A DNA stretch of 64,000 nucleotides from an uncultured Dorea sp. (GTDB taxonomy: Bacteria; Bacillota; Clostridia; Lachnospirales; Lachnospiraceae), in the NCBI RefSeq assembly GCF_934294775.1, contig NZ_CAKRAH010000002.1, positions 53,009-117,008 on the forward strand, read 5' to 3'. Shown in pieces: positions 8,221 through 16,165 of the stretch (position 1 is the first letter of the stretch; every line of letters begins with the position of its first letter). The notes under the pieces were generated by a model, which saw only the letters and a list, made by a program, of their open reading frames with translations, was not told the DNA's origin and did no database searches. The translations under genes were made by a program, and so were the position numbers.

Positions 8221-9408
8221 ATGATAGCGGATAAAATGAAAAATATGGTAGCCAACAGTTCGGCTATCCGTGCAATGTTTGAGGAAGGTAACCGCCTTGC
8301 AGGGATCTACGGGGCCGAGAACGTATTTGACTTCAGCCTTGGTAATCCGAACGTACCGGCACCTGAGGCTGTAAAAAAAGCGATCATTGATATCGTAAGT
8401 GAGACAGATCCAATCGCACTTCACGGATACACGAACAGTAACTGCGGATATGCAGACGTAAGAGAGGCAGTTGCAAAATCTTTAAATGAACGTTTTGATA
8501 CACACTTTGAAGGAAAGAATATTGTTATGACAGTTGGTGCTGCCGGAGGACTGAATGTAATCCTGAAAGCACTGATCAATCCGGGAGATGAAGTTATCGC
8601 ATTTGCACCATATTTTGGAGAGTACCGTTCTTATACAAATAACTACGATGGCGTACTGGTAGAAATTTCACCAAATACCGTAGACTTCCAGCCAAAACTG
8701 GACGAGTTCGAACAGAAGATCACACCGAAGACAAAGGCTGTTATCGTGAACAACCCGAACAATCCGACCGGTGTCGTATATTCAGAAGAGACAATCAAGA
8801 AACTTGCTGCTATCATGGAAGCAAAACAGAAAGAATTCGGAACAGACATCGTTCTGATCTCAGATGAGCCATACCGTGAACTGGCTTATGATGGAGTAGA
8901 AGTACCTTATCTTACAAAATATTATGACAACACTGTTGTGGGATATTCCTACAGCAAGTCACTGTCCCTTCCGGGAGAACGTATCGGTTATCTTGTAATT
9001 CCGGATGAATTAAAAGACAGTGAAGAAGTACTTTCAGCAGCCAATGTTGCAACACGTATCCTGGGATTCGTCAATGCACCGACTTTACAGCAGAAAGTAG
9101 TAGAAAAGTGCCTGAATGAAAAGACAGACCTTTCTTTCTACGACCGCAACAGAGAAGACCTCTATAACGGACTGAAAGCGTGTGGATTCGAGTGCATTAA
9201 GCCACAGGGAGCATTTTACCTGTTCGTAAAATCTCCGGTAGCGGATGAAAAGGCATTCTGTGAAGCGGCAAAGAAATATAATATTCTGATCGTACCTGGA
9301 AGCTCATTTGCATGCCCTGGATATGTAAGACTTGCATACTGCGTATCACATGAGACGATTATCAATTCCCTTCCAAAATTCAAAGAATTGGCGAAAGAAT
9401 ATTTCTAG
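8221..9408 (+). CDS. PLP-dependent class I/II aminotransferase (aspartate aminotransferase type)
   Basis: A 395-residue fold-type I aminotransferase. FSLGNPNVPAPE at the N-terminus, the NNPNNPTGVVYSEE motif near 180, and the Schiff-base lysine in GYSYSKSLSLPGERIGY near residue 246 are all present. It probably uses glutamate/2-oxoglutarate with an aspartate-like or aromatic partner; substrate cannot be read from sequence. AAGGAGG precedes the ATG. hisC starts 9 nt after its stop, so the two aminotransferases form an operon. Its 115-nt leader has an imperfect direct repeat beginning AGACAAAAGA, of unknown meaning. Confidence 0.9.
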   Translation: MIADKMKNMVANSSAIRAMFEEGNRLAGIYGAENVFDFSLGNPNVPAPEAVKKAIIDIVSETDPIALHGYTNSNCGYADVREAVAKSLNERFDTHFEGKNIVMTVGAAGGLNVILKALINPGDEVIAFAPYFGEYRSYTNNYDGVLVEISPNTVDFQPKLDEFEQKITPKTKAVIVNNPNNPTGVVYSEETIKKLAAIMEAKQKEFGTDIVLISDEPYRELAYDGVEVPYLTKYYDNTVVGYSYSKSLSLPGERIGYLVIPDELKDSEEVLSAANVATRILGFVNAPTLQQKVVEKCLNEKTDLSFYDRNREDLYNGLKACGFECIKPQGAFYLFVKSPVADEKAFCEAAKKYNILIVPGSSFACPGYVRLAYCVSHETIINSLPKFKELAKEYF

Positions 9409-9417
9409 GAGAGCAGC

Positions 9418-10473
9418 ATGAAAGCATTTGAAAAAAACATTCGAAAAGTAGAACCATATGTACCTGGTGAACAGCCACAGCGCAAAGTAATCAAATTAAA
9501 TACGAACGAGAATCCTTATGCACCGGCACCGGGTGTGACAAAAGCACTGGAAGAGATGAATACAGACCGTCTGCGCCTGTATCCGGATCCGACAGCCGCA
9601 CCACTGGTAAATGCACTGGCTGATTTTTATCACGTGAATCCGGATCAGGTGTTTGTAGGAGTCGGATCGGATGATGTATTATCCATGTGTTTCCTGACAT
9701 TTTTTAACTCAGAGAAACCAATCTTTTTCCCGGATATTACGTATTCATTCTATAAAGTATGGGCGGATCTGTACCGCATTCCATATGAATGCCAGAAGTT
9801 AGATGAGAACTTCAAGATCGTAAAAGAAGATTACTATAAAGAAAATGGCGGCGTGATTTTCCCAAATCCGAATGCACCGACAGGACTTTATGAAGATCTT
9901 GAAGATGTGGAAGATATTATCGCACATAATCAGGATGTGATCGTGATCGTAGATGAGGCATATGTGGACTTTGCAGGACGTTCCGCAATGGAACTGATCG
10001 ATAAGTATGAGAATCTGATCATCGTACAGACATTTTCAAAAGCAAGATCCATGGCCGGGATGCGAATTGGGTATGCAATCAGTAATCCGGTACTGATCAA
10101 ATACTTAAATGATGCAAAATATTCGTTCAACTCTTATACCATGAACCAGACATCTCTGGTATGTGGTGTGGAAGCGGTCAAAGATAAGACATATTTTGAA
10201 GAGTGTGTGAATAAGATTATCGAGACACGTGAGTGGGCAAAAGAAGAACTTAAAAATCTCGGATTCAGATGTCTGGATTCCAGATCAAACTTCATCTTTG
10301 CCATGCACCCGGAATATGATGCGAAAGAATTATTTGAAGCACTGAAAGAAAATGATATCTATGTGCGCTTCTGGGGCAGTGAAAGAATTGAACAGTATAT
10401 GCGTATCACGGTAGGTACGAAAGAAGAGATGGAAGCGATGTTTGCTTTCCTGAAAAAATATATGAATAAATAA
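9418..10473 (+). CDS. hisC: Histidinol-phosphate aminotransferase
   Basis: A 351-residue HisC-type enzyme that converts imidazole-acetol phosphate to histidinol phosphate. It has the N-terminal KLNTNENPYAPAPGV, the PNPNAPTG motif and the PLP lysine in FSKARSMAGMRIGYA near residue 207. Length is normal for HisC. GGAGAG precedes the ATG, 9 nt after the previous stop. No other his genes are nearby, so it is an isolated copy; HisC paralogues can also act on aromatic amino acids, which fits the neighbouring aminotransferase. Confidence 0.85.
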   Translation: MKAFEKNIRKVEPYVPGEQPQRKVIKLNTNENPYAPAPGVTKALEEMNTDRLRLYPDPTAAPLVNALADFYHVNPDQVFVGVGSDDVLSMCFLTFFNSEKPIFFPDITYSFYKVWADLYRIPYECQKLDENFKIVKEDYYKENGGVIFPNPNAPTGLYEDLEDVEDIIAHNQDVIVIVDEAYVDFAGRSAMELIDKYENLIIVQTFSKARSMAGMRIGYAISNPVLIKYLNDAKYSFNSYTMNQTSLVCGVEAVKDKTYFEECVNKIIETREWAKEELKNLGFRCLDSRSNFIFAMHPEYDAKELFEALKENDIYVRFWGSERIEQYMRITVGTKEEMEAMFAFLKKYMNK

Positions 10474-10485
10474 GAGGAGTTTCTT

Positions 10486-10998
10486 ATGACCAATACGTTA
10501 ATACATGGAATTATTGATGCATTAAGCGGAAGCGTAAGCAAAGAAGTAATTGTGTTTCTGATCTCCATGATTCCGATCCTGGAACTTCGAGGGGCGCTTC
10601 TGGTTGCGGGACCGATCCTTGGAGTGAAGGTGTCGACAGCAATTCCACTTTGCATAATTGGAAATATTATTCCGGTTCCATTTATTTTACTTCTGATCAC
10701 ACCGATATTTAACTGGATGAAAGGAACGAAGACGTTCAAACCACTGGTGGATAAGCTGGAGAACAAAGCCATGAGTAAAAAAGACCAGATTGAAAAGTAT
10801 GAATTCTGGGGACTGGTTTTATTCGTTGGTATTCCGCTTCCTGGAACAGGAGCGTGGACGGGATCTCTGATCGCAGCACTTCTGGGAATGAAGTTTAAAA
10901 AAGCATTTCCGGCTGTTGTTATCGGAATCTGTATGGCGACTGTTATCATGTGGTTTATATCATACGTACTTCTTGGCGGGGTACACCTGCTGGGATAA
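10486..10998 (+). CDS. Small multi-drug export family membrane protein (COG2426)
   Basis: A 170-residue integral membrane protein with about four to five hydrophobic helices. The segments ISMIPILELRGALLVAGPILG and FVGIPLPGTGAWTGSLIAALLGM are typical of the COG2426 / PF06695 family, named putative small multidrug export proteins although transport is not well proven. The ATG is 12 nt after hisC and has GAGGAG upstream. A strong terminator follows, so it ends this operon. Confidence 0.87.
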   Translation: MTNTLIHGIIDALSGSVSKEVIVFLISMIPILELRGALLVAGPILGVKVSTAIPLCIIGNIIPVPFILLLITPIFNWMKGTKTFKPLVDKLENKAMSKKDQIEKYEFWGLVLFVGIPLPGTGAWTGSLIAALLGMKFKKAFPAVVIGICMATVIMWFISYVLLGGVHLLG

Positions 10999-11015
10999 AT
11001 AAAGAATAAAAGATA

Positions 11016-11057
11016 CAGGATGGAAAGCTTTTGATGAAGCATTTCCATCCTGTTTTT
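11016..11057. terminator. Bidirectional terminator after the COG2426 gene
   Basis: CAGGATGGAAA (11016-11026) pairs with TTTCCATCCTG (11042-11052), with inner GCTT/AAGC pairing, then five Ts. It adjoins one copy of the dispersed palindromic element. Confidence 0.88.
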
Positions 11058-11098
11058 ATCGCCATGCGTTCGGAAGAAGCTGCCAGTGGCAGGTTCTG
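11058..11098 (-). repeat. Dispersed structured element, copy A
   Basis: In the minus sense it reads: palindrome AGAACCTGCCACTGGCAG, CTTCT, a small hairpin of CGC and GCG arms, GATAAAAA, then the terminator 11057-11016. It shares order and motifs with the other five copies in this window. Flanking genes on both sides are rightward, so this copy is oriented against them. Confidence 0.75.
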
Positions 11099-11114
11099 TA
11101 GATGTATTGTACAC

Positions 11115-11275
11115 GAAGAAAGTCACATGAAAAGTTTTGGCGGAAACTTCTCATGTGACTTTCTTACAAAACGCTATCAAGAGAGGGTTCGCGGGAAGTC
11201 ATCACTTCCAAACACGAACAACTGCGAAATCGTTGTATTCAACGATAAATAATACATCAGGTATCTGTATTATTT
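11115..11275. other. Run of four consecutive hairpins in a gene-free stretch
   Basis: The 451-nt gap 10999-11449 holds no convincing gene. After element copy A come four adjacent inverted repeats. AAGAAAGTCACATGA (11116-11130) pairs perfectly with 11151-11165, with an inner AAGTTT/AAACTT stem. GTTCG/CGAAC encloses GGAAGT/ACTTCC (11187-11219). ATCGTTG (11229-11235) pairs with CAACGAT (11240-11246). AAATAATAC (11247-11255) pairs with GTATTATTT (11267-11275) and is followed by a T-rich tract. This could be a structured transcript or a decayed mobile fragment. From 11276 to 11449 I see only AT-rich sequence with weak -10-like boxes for the sugar kinase. Confidence 0.6.
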
Positions 11276-11449
11276 GTTATTATTTTATCAATCTTTTCTG
11301 GATCCGTAAATAGGCAAAGTGACAAAAAAATAACGAAATTTCTGTAAAATTTGTATAAAATGCACTTTAGACGCTAGTGGGTTTAAAAATAGTGAATTCT
11401 ATGATAAAATATGAGACAAATATTAGAATCAGGATAAGGAGTATTGTAT

Positions 11450-12409
11450 ATGGAAAAGATATATGATGTAACAGCACTTGGAGAAATGTTGATCGACTTT
11501 GCAGTGAACGGAGAAAGTGATCAGGGAAACCAGTTATTTGAAGCATGCCCGGGTGGAGCACCATGTAACGTTCTGGCTATGTTAAATAAGCTTGGAAGAA
11601 AGACGGCATTTATCGGAAAGGTTGGGGAAGACCAGTTCGGAAAATTATTAAAGGATACCATTGATACACTTGGTATTGAGACAAAGGGTCTTGTACTGGA
11701 TCAGGATATCCACACAACACTGGCATTCGTACATACATTTCCGGATGGGGACAGAGAATTCTCTTTCTATCGTAAACCGGGAGCTGATATGATGCTGAAG
11801 GAAGAAGAAGTAGATTATGATCTGATCCGTCAGTCAAAGGTATTCCACTTCGGAACACTTTCTATGACAGATGAGCCGGTAAAGAGTGCGACAAAGAAAG
11901 CACTTGCAGTTGCAAAAGAGGCAGGATGTATGATCACATTTGATCCAAACTTACGTCCGCCGCTCTGGAACTCACTGGACGATGCGAAAGAGCAGATGGA
12001 ATACGGCTTCCAGAACTGTGATGTGCTGAAAATTTCTGATAATGAGATCCAGTTCGTATCCGGTATGGAAGATTATGATGATGGAATCCATTATCTGCAG
12101 GAAAAATATCAGATTCCGCTGATCTTCTTAACTATGGGAAAAGAAGGAAGCAGAGCTTATTATAAAGACATGCGCGTTGAGCAGCCTGGATTTACCGTAA
12201 AAGCAATCGAGACTACAGGAGCAGGAGATACATTCTGTGGATGTGCGATCAACGGCGTGTTGACTTATGGCCTGGATAATCTGGACGAAGAGAAATTAAA
12301 AGAGATTCTGACTTATGCAAATGCAGGAGCAGCACTGATCACAATGAAAAAAGGTGCGATCCGTTCTATGCCTGAGCCGGAAAATATTAAGAAACTGATC
12401 GAGGAATAG
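11450..12409 (+). CDS. PfkB-family carbohydrate kinase (fructokinase-like)
   Basis: A 319-residue ribokinase-family sugar kinase. It begins MEKIYDVTALGEMLIDFAV, has the N-terminal PfkB glycine signature GGAPCNVLAMLNKLG, and the C-terminal TTGAGDTFCGCAINGVL near residue 255 with the catalytic aspartate. NEIQFVSG and MTFDPNLRPPLW also fit fructokinases. The ATG at 11450 is 7 nt after AAGGAG; an in-frame TTG at 11444 overlaps that spacing and is rejected. It probably phosphorylates fructose, but no sugar transporter is adjacent. murT begins 8 nt downstream. Confidence 0.88.
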   Translation: MEKIYDVTALGEMLIDFAVNGESDQGNQLFEACPGGAPCNVLAMLNKLGRKTAFIGKVGEDQFGKLLKDTIDTLGIETKGLVLDQDIHTTLAFVHTFPDGDREFSFYRKPGADMMLKEEEVDYDLIRQSKVFHFGTLSMTDEPVKSATKKALAVAKEAGCMITFDPNLRPPLWNSLDDAKEQMEYGFQNCDVLKISDNEIQFVSGMEDYDDGIHYLQEKYQIPLIFLTMGKEGSRAYYKDMRVEQPGFTVKAIETTGAGDTFCGCAINGVLTYGLDNLDEEKLKEILTYANAGAALITMKKGAIRSMPEPENIKKLIEE

Positions 12410-12417
12410 ATAATAGT

Positions 12418-13758
12418 ATGAGTTTACGCAGAATGCTGGCCGTATGGGCAGCCAAGATAAGTGAAAAAGCAAGTGTACACATCTTTCACCGCCAGGGAGT
12501 AACCTGGGCGGGAAAGATTGCACTGAAGATAGATCCGTCTATACTGCATGATCTGGCAGGACAGGTCAGAAAGGACATTTTCATTGTATGTGGAACGAAT
12601 GGAAAGACCACAACCAATAATATGTTATGTGCAGCGATAGAAAAGGAAGGATATAAGGTCATCTGTAACCATACCGGTTCCAATATGCTGAACGGAGTGG
12701 TGGCAGCATTTGCACTGGGAGCGGGACTTAACGGTAATCTGGATGCAGACTATGCCTGCATTGAGATTGATGAAGCATCCACAAGAAGGGTATTTCCACA
12801 TTTTAAACCGGATTATATGGTTCTTACGAACCTGTTCAGAGATCAGCTGGACCGGTACGGTGAGATTGATATCACAATGAATATCTTAAAAGAAGTAATG
12901 CAAAGTGCTCCGGACATGAAAGTAATCGTGAACGGGGATGATGCTTTGTCAGCTTATCTGGCATTGGAAAGCGGCAATCCGTATATCACATACGGAATCA
13001 GCGAGAAAGTGGTAGATGACAAGGATTCTCATGAGATCAGAGAAGGAAGATTCTGTAAAAAATGTGGGGCACCGCTGAAGTATAACTTTTATCATTACAG
13101 CCAGCTTGGTGATTATGCATGTACAGGCTGCGATTTTAAGAGACCAAAGATTCAGTATGATGCATCAGAAGTATCCGTTGCAGATCACCTTGCGTTTAAT
13201 GTAGAAGGAAGAAGACTGGAAGCAAATTATAAAGGATTTTATAATGTATATAATATTCTGGCAGCATATGCAGCCGGAAGAACCGGCAACCTTAAGCTGG
13301 ATCATTTTCAGGACATGCTTAAGGATTTTAATCCGGAAAACGGCCGTATGGAGCAGTTTGAGGTAAAAGGAACGAAGATTGTCCTGAATCTTGCAAAGAA
13401 TCCGGCCGGATTCAACCAGAATATATCTGCGGTTATGCAGGATGATACAACAAAAGATGTTATTATAGTGATCAATGATAATGCGCAGGATGGTACCGAT
13501 GTATCGTGGCTCTGGGACGTTGATTTTGACCGGTTTAAAGGTGCAAATGTCAATTCCATCACAGTCAGCGGTATCCGCTGTCAGGATATGCGTCTTAGAA
13601 TGAAATATGTAGACATTCCGTCCATGCTGGAAGCGGATGTCGAAAAAGCAATCCGTGAAAGAGTGGAAAATGGCTGTGGCAACCTGTATGTACTGGTGAA
13701 TTACACCGCATTATTCAGTACAAGAAATGTTTTGAAAAAACTGGAAGGAGAAAGATAA
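12418..13758 (+). CDS. murT: Lipid II isoglutaminyl synthase, MurT subunit
   Basis: A 446-residue Mur-ligase homologue. The ATP-binding loop CGTNGKTTTNNM is near residue 58, the central DEASTRRVF follows, and a Cys4 zinc ribbon (CKKC near 213, CTGC near 235) marks MurT. The C-terminal domain carries NDNAQDGTDVSWLWDVDF, diagnostic for this family. With GatD it amidates the D-glutamate of the lipid II stem peptide. It starts 8 nt after the sugar kinase. Its stop overlaps the gatD start (TAATG), so subunit synthesis is coupled. Confidence 0.95.
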   Translation: MSLRRMLAVWAAKISEKASVHIFHRQGVTWAGKIALKIDPSILHDLAGQVRKDIFIVCGTNGKTTTNNMLCAAIEKEGYKVICNHTGSNMLNGVVAAFALGAGLNGNLDADYACIEIDEASTRRVFPHFKPDYMVLTNLFRDQLDRYGEIDITMNILKEVMQSAPDMKVIVNGDDALSAYLALESGNPYITYGISEKVVDDKDSHEIREGRFCKKCGAPLKYNFYHYSQLGDYACTGCDFKRPKIQYDASEVSVADHLAFNVEGRRLEANYKGFYNVYNILAAYAAGRTGNLKLDHFQDMLKDFNPENGRMEQFEVKGTKIVLNLAKNPAGFNQNISAVMQDDTTKDVIIVINDNAQDGTDVSWLWDVDFDRFKGANVNSITVSGIRCQDMRLRMKYVDIPSMLEADVEKAIRERVENGCGNLYVLVNYTALFSTRNVLKKLEGER

Positions 13759-14492
13759 TGGATACAAAGGATATGAAAATAACGATCGGTCATCTGTATC
13801 CGGATCTTTTGAATCTCTACGGTGACAGAGGTAATATCGCCTGCATGATGAAACGCTGTCTCTGGCGCGGAATTCAGGCGGAGACGATAGAATTCAACAC
13901 CGGGGATGAGATTGATTTTTCGAAGCTGGATATCGTACTTCTGGGCGGTGGTTCAGACAGGGAACAGGCAATCGTATGTAAAAGTCTTCTGAATATTCAG
14001 AAGGAATTCAAAGATTATGTAGAAGACGGGGGCGTAGTGATCGCAGTCTGTGGCGGTTATCAGCTTCTGGGAAAATATTATAAGACAGATGCGGGCATGA
14101 TCGAAGGACTGAATCTGGTAGATATCTATACAGAACAGGAAGAAGGACGTCTGATCGATAATATCGTCCTGAAAAGTGATCTGGTAGAGATGCCGGTAGT
14201 AGGATTTGAAAATCATGGAGGAAGAACATATCTGAATGGAAATAAACCATTTGGAAAAGTGCTTTACGGATCCGGTAATGACGGGAAGAGTGGTTACGAA
14301 GGCGTTGTATATAAAAATGTGATCGGAACTTATCTTCACGGACCACTGCTTCCGAAAAATCCACAGATCAGTGACTATCTGATACAAAAGGCACTGGAAA
14401 GAAAATATGGAGAAGTAACACTGACACCTCTTGATGACAGTCAGGAAAAAGAAGCAAATGATTATATTTACCACCGTTTTGTAAAAGAATAA
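13758..14492 (+). CDS. gatD: Lipid II isoglutaminyl synthase, glutaminase subunit GatD
   Basis: A 244-residue class I glutamine amidotransferase of the CobB/CobQ type. The nucleophile cysteine lies in VIAVCGGYQLLG near residue 97 and the catalytic histidine in GTYLHGPLLPKNP near 193. The N-terminus ITIGHLYPDLLNLYGDRGNI is characteristic. It supplies ammonia to MurT for peptidoglycan amidation in the cytoplasm. It overlaps murT and ends 14 nt before the convergent regulator gene; no strong terminator is visible between them. Confidence 0.95.
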   Translation: MDTKDMKITIGHLYPDLLNLYGDRGNIACMMKRCLWRGIQAETIEFNTGDEIDFSKLDIVLLGGGSDREQAIVCKSLLNIQKEFKDYVEDGGVVIAVCGGYQLLGKYYKTDAGMIEGLNLVDIYTEQEEGRLIDNIVLKSDLVEMPVVGFENHGGRTYLNGNKPFGKVLYGSGNDGKSGYEGVVYKNVIGTYLHGPLLPKNPQISDYLIQKALERKYGEVTLTPLDDSQEKEANDYIYHRFVKE

Positions 14493-14506
14493 ACATAAGA
14501 CACGCT

Positions 14507-14863
14507 CTAAGTGGTGTGATTACGGCTGCTTTTATCTCTTTGTTCCAGAAACTGGAGAAAATCAAGTAATTCCTTTTTGGAAAGAGAAGATAAATGCTTG
14601 AAATGTGAGATAAGATAACGCTCATAGTCCTGTTGGAAATGATTGACGGAAAGGGAAGTTTCGATTACGTCATCATCCAGCAGATAATCTACAGAAACGT
14701 GAAAGAGATCAGCGAGGATCGTCAGCTTTTCATGGGAAGGCTGACGGTCTTTTGTCTCGTAACCTGCGATCGTTGAGCGGGCAACATTCAGACGGGAAGC
14801 AACAAATTCCTGTGTATAATGATTTTCTTCCCGCAGTGCTTTTAATTTTTCGGAAAATGACAT
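14507..14863 (-). CDS. XRE-family transcriptional regulator
   Basis: A 118-residue regulator. The N-terminal helix-turn-helix covers about residues 5-60 (MSFSEKLKALREENHYTQEFVASRLNVARSTIAGYETKDRQPSHE), followed by a short C-terminal tail with no recognised domain. The ATG at 14863 is preceded by AGGAGG; the frame upstream to 14935 lacks such support. It is convergent with gatD and divergent from a small unknown gene. The roughly 285-nt upstream gap contains a cluster of TGTCRRR motifs that may be regulatory. Confidence 0.88.
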   Translation of the reverse strand: MSFSEKLKALREENHYTQEFVASRLNVARSTIAGYETKDRQPSHEKLTILADLFHVSVDYLLDDDVIETSLSVNHFQQDYERYLISHFKHLSSLSKKELLDFLQFLEQRDKSSRNHTT

Positions 14864-14958
14864 GAGTATACCTCCTGTATGAGTATATGTACTGCCGGAG
14901 TTCTTGAAAAAACGGCTTTTGAGCGTACATATCATATGATTTGCTATATTTTACCAAT

Positions 14959-15020
14959 TGTCGAGAAATGGAACATGAAAGGTGTCAAAACTCAACAAAA
15001 TGTGTCGGGAAAGTGTCGAA
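14959..15020. promoter_or_regulatory. Cluster of four TGTC-type boxes (Spo0A-box-like)
   Basis: TGTCGAG (14959), TGTCAAA (14983), TGTCGGG (15003) and TGTCGAA (15014) lie in one orientation within 62 nt. The last is a perfect match to the core 0A box TGTCGAA known from Bacillus and Clostridia. They sit between the divergent XRE gene and the gene at 15149. Binding by Spo0A is an inference. Confidence 0.4.
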
Positions 15021-15148
15021 ACGGCACAAAATATAGGGAAAACAGAAGAAATTTGTAAAGTATATGGAACAATGTGACGCTATATGAATCACAAATCTGG
15101 AAAAGACAGAGATGAAGGGAATCTATATTAAGAAAGGGCGGATAATAT

Positions 15149-15382
15149 ATGCGTGTGGAACGCTTTAAGATGGAAAGGGAAGGCCTTGTGACCGAAGGAC
15201 AGGAAGTAGAGATCAGCGAAAGAAGTGCAGTGACCGGACAGTATACCTATCTGGTAGAGCCATCTATTGCGATGTCCGGGATCTACAGGACAAGACAGAG
15301 GATCAAATCTAGAAAAGGAAAGATCCAGAAGATCGAACAGACAGACCGGGGATTCTATCTTCTGGTGGAAATAGATGAATAA
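15149..15382 (+). CDS. Small protein of unknown function
   Basis: A 77-residue basic and acidic mixed protein, starting MRVERFKMEREGLVTEGQEVEI and ending GFYLLVEIDE. No transmembrane segment, signal or motif is visible; predicted alternation suggests a small beta-rich fold. It has AAAGGGCGG upstream of the ATG at moderate spacing and a codon pattern like its neighbours, so it is probably real. It is followed after 133 nt by another small gene. I do not recognise the family. Confidence 0.6.
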   Translation: MRVERFKMEREGLVTEGQEVEISERSAVTGQYTYLVEPSIAMSGIYRTRQRIKSRKGKIQKIEQTDRGFYLLVEIDE

Positions 15383-15515
15383 AAGACTTAAGTCTGCCGA
15401 GTATCTGTCAACTGCAACGAATCAATCTGGTATCGTTGACACGGATACAAAAAGCACATATAATTTAAGATAAAGGGAAACATAATACATAAGACTAGAA
15501 GGGGGAGCTGGATAG

Positions 15516-15974
15516 ATGATAGCAAATAATGATGAAGCAAAAAGAAGTAAGATATGGATGATTGTTACTGCTGTTACATCTGTCCTGATCGTAATCATTG
15601 CAATTTTTCTTCTGACCAAGATGTTCACCGGTAATCCACTGGAGGGAAAATGGGCAGACGAAGATGGAAACATGAAGATAGATATCAGGCGTGACGGGCA
15701 GATGACGGTAACACTTCCGGCATCCGGAGAGGGAACGGATACAGAAGTTCCGATGACCTATACGCTGAATAAGGAATCAAAGACGATTTCCATACAGCAG
15801 GATGATACAAAGATTCAGGAAATCGCAGAACAGTCAGATGGGCAGTATACAAGTGAAACATTAAAAAATGCATTGCAGTCAATAGGAACTACATTTGAAT
15901 ATAGTATCGATAATGGAACGCTGACATTGACAGAACGCGAGTATGGTGAACAGATGATGTTCAATAAAGAATAG
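15516..15974 (+). CDS. Membrane-anchored small extracytoplasmic protein
   Basis: A 152-residue protein with a charged N-terminus, a single membrane anchor at about residues 13-34 (IWMIVTAVTSVLIVIIAIFLL), and an exported domain beginning NPLEGKWADEDGNMKIDIRRDGQMTVTLP. The G-K-W plus repeated short beta strands resemble lipocalin-like or DUF5640-type domains found in Clostridia, but this is only a resemblance. GGGGGAG precedes the ATG. A long terminator hairpin follows, so it ends its transcript. Function unknown. Confidence 0.7.
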   Translation: MIANNDEAKRSKIWMIVTAVTSVLIVIIAIFLLTKMFTGNPLEGKWADEDGNMKIDIRRDGQMTVTLPASGEGTDTEVPMTYTLNKESKTISIQQDDTKIQEIAEQSDGQYTSETLKNALQSIGTTFEYSIDNGTLTLTEREYGEQMMFNKE

Positions 15975-15998
15975 ATAGAGACAGAGTGCAAAAAGATG

Positions 15999-16072
15999 AG
16001 CAGCATTTTGTACAATAGTGGATTCGCAAAGCACGTTCGAAATCCGGATATTTGTACAAAAAGCTGCTTTTT
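15999..16072. terminator. Long terminator hairpin after 15974
   Basis: AGCAGCATTTTGTACAA (15999-16015) pairs with TTGTACAAAAAGCTGCT (16052-16068) with one mismatch, followed by Ts. The loop contains a GGATT/AATCC inner stem. It works in either direction and adjoins element copy F. Confidence 0.85.
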
Positions 16073-16121
16073 CATACCAGTATGCAAGAGAAGCTGATAC
16101 TGCAAAAGACAGATTTTGCAG
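16073..16121 (-). repeat. Dispersed structured element, copy F (variant)
   Basis: Read on the minus strand it contains CAGCTTCTCTTGCATAC, TG, GTATG, AAAAA and then the terminator, matching copies B and E. The usual GCTGCCAGTGGCAG palindrome is replaced by a different perfect hairpin, CTGCAAAA (16100-16107) with TTTTGCAG (16114-16121). Confidence 0.65.
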
Positions 16122-16165
16122 ATGTTTGTAATTTTCGAAAAATATAATAAGATGGAGGAAACGTT

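Noticed and set aside
10359..11126. A 255-codon leftward frame opposite hisC and the COG2426 gene
   Set aside because: Both opposite genes are well supported by family motifs and start sites; this frame also crosses a terminator.
11031..11252. A 73-codon open frame downstream of the COG2426 gene
   Set aside because: It lies wholly within the terminator, element copy A and the hairpin run, has no ribosome binding site, and its translation simply mirrors inverted repeats.
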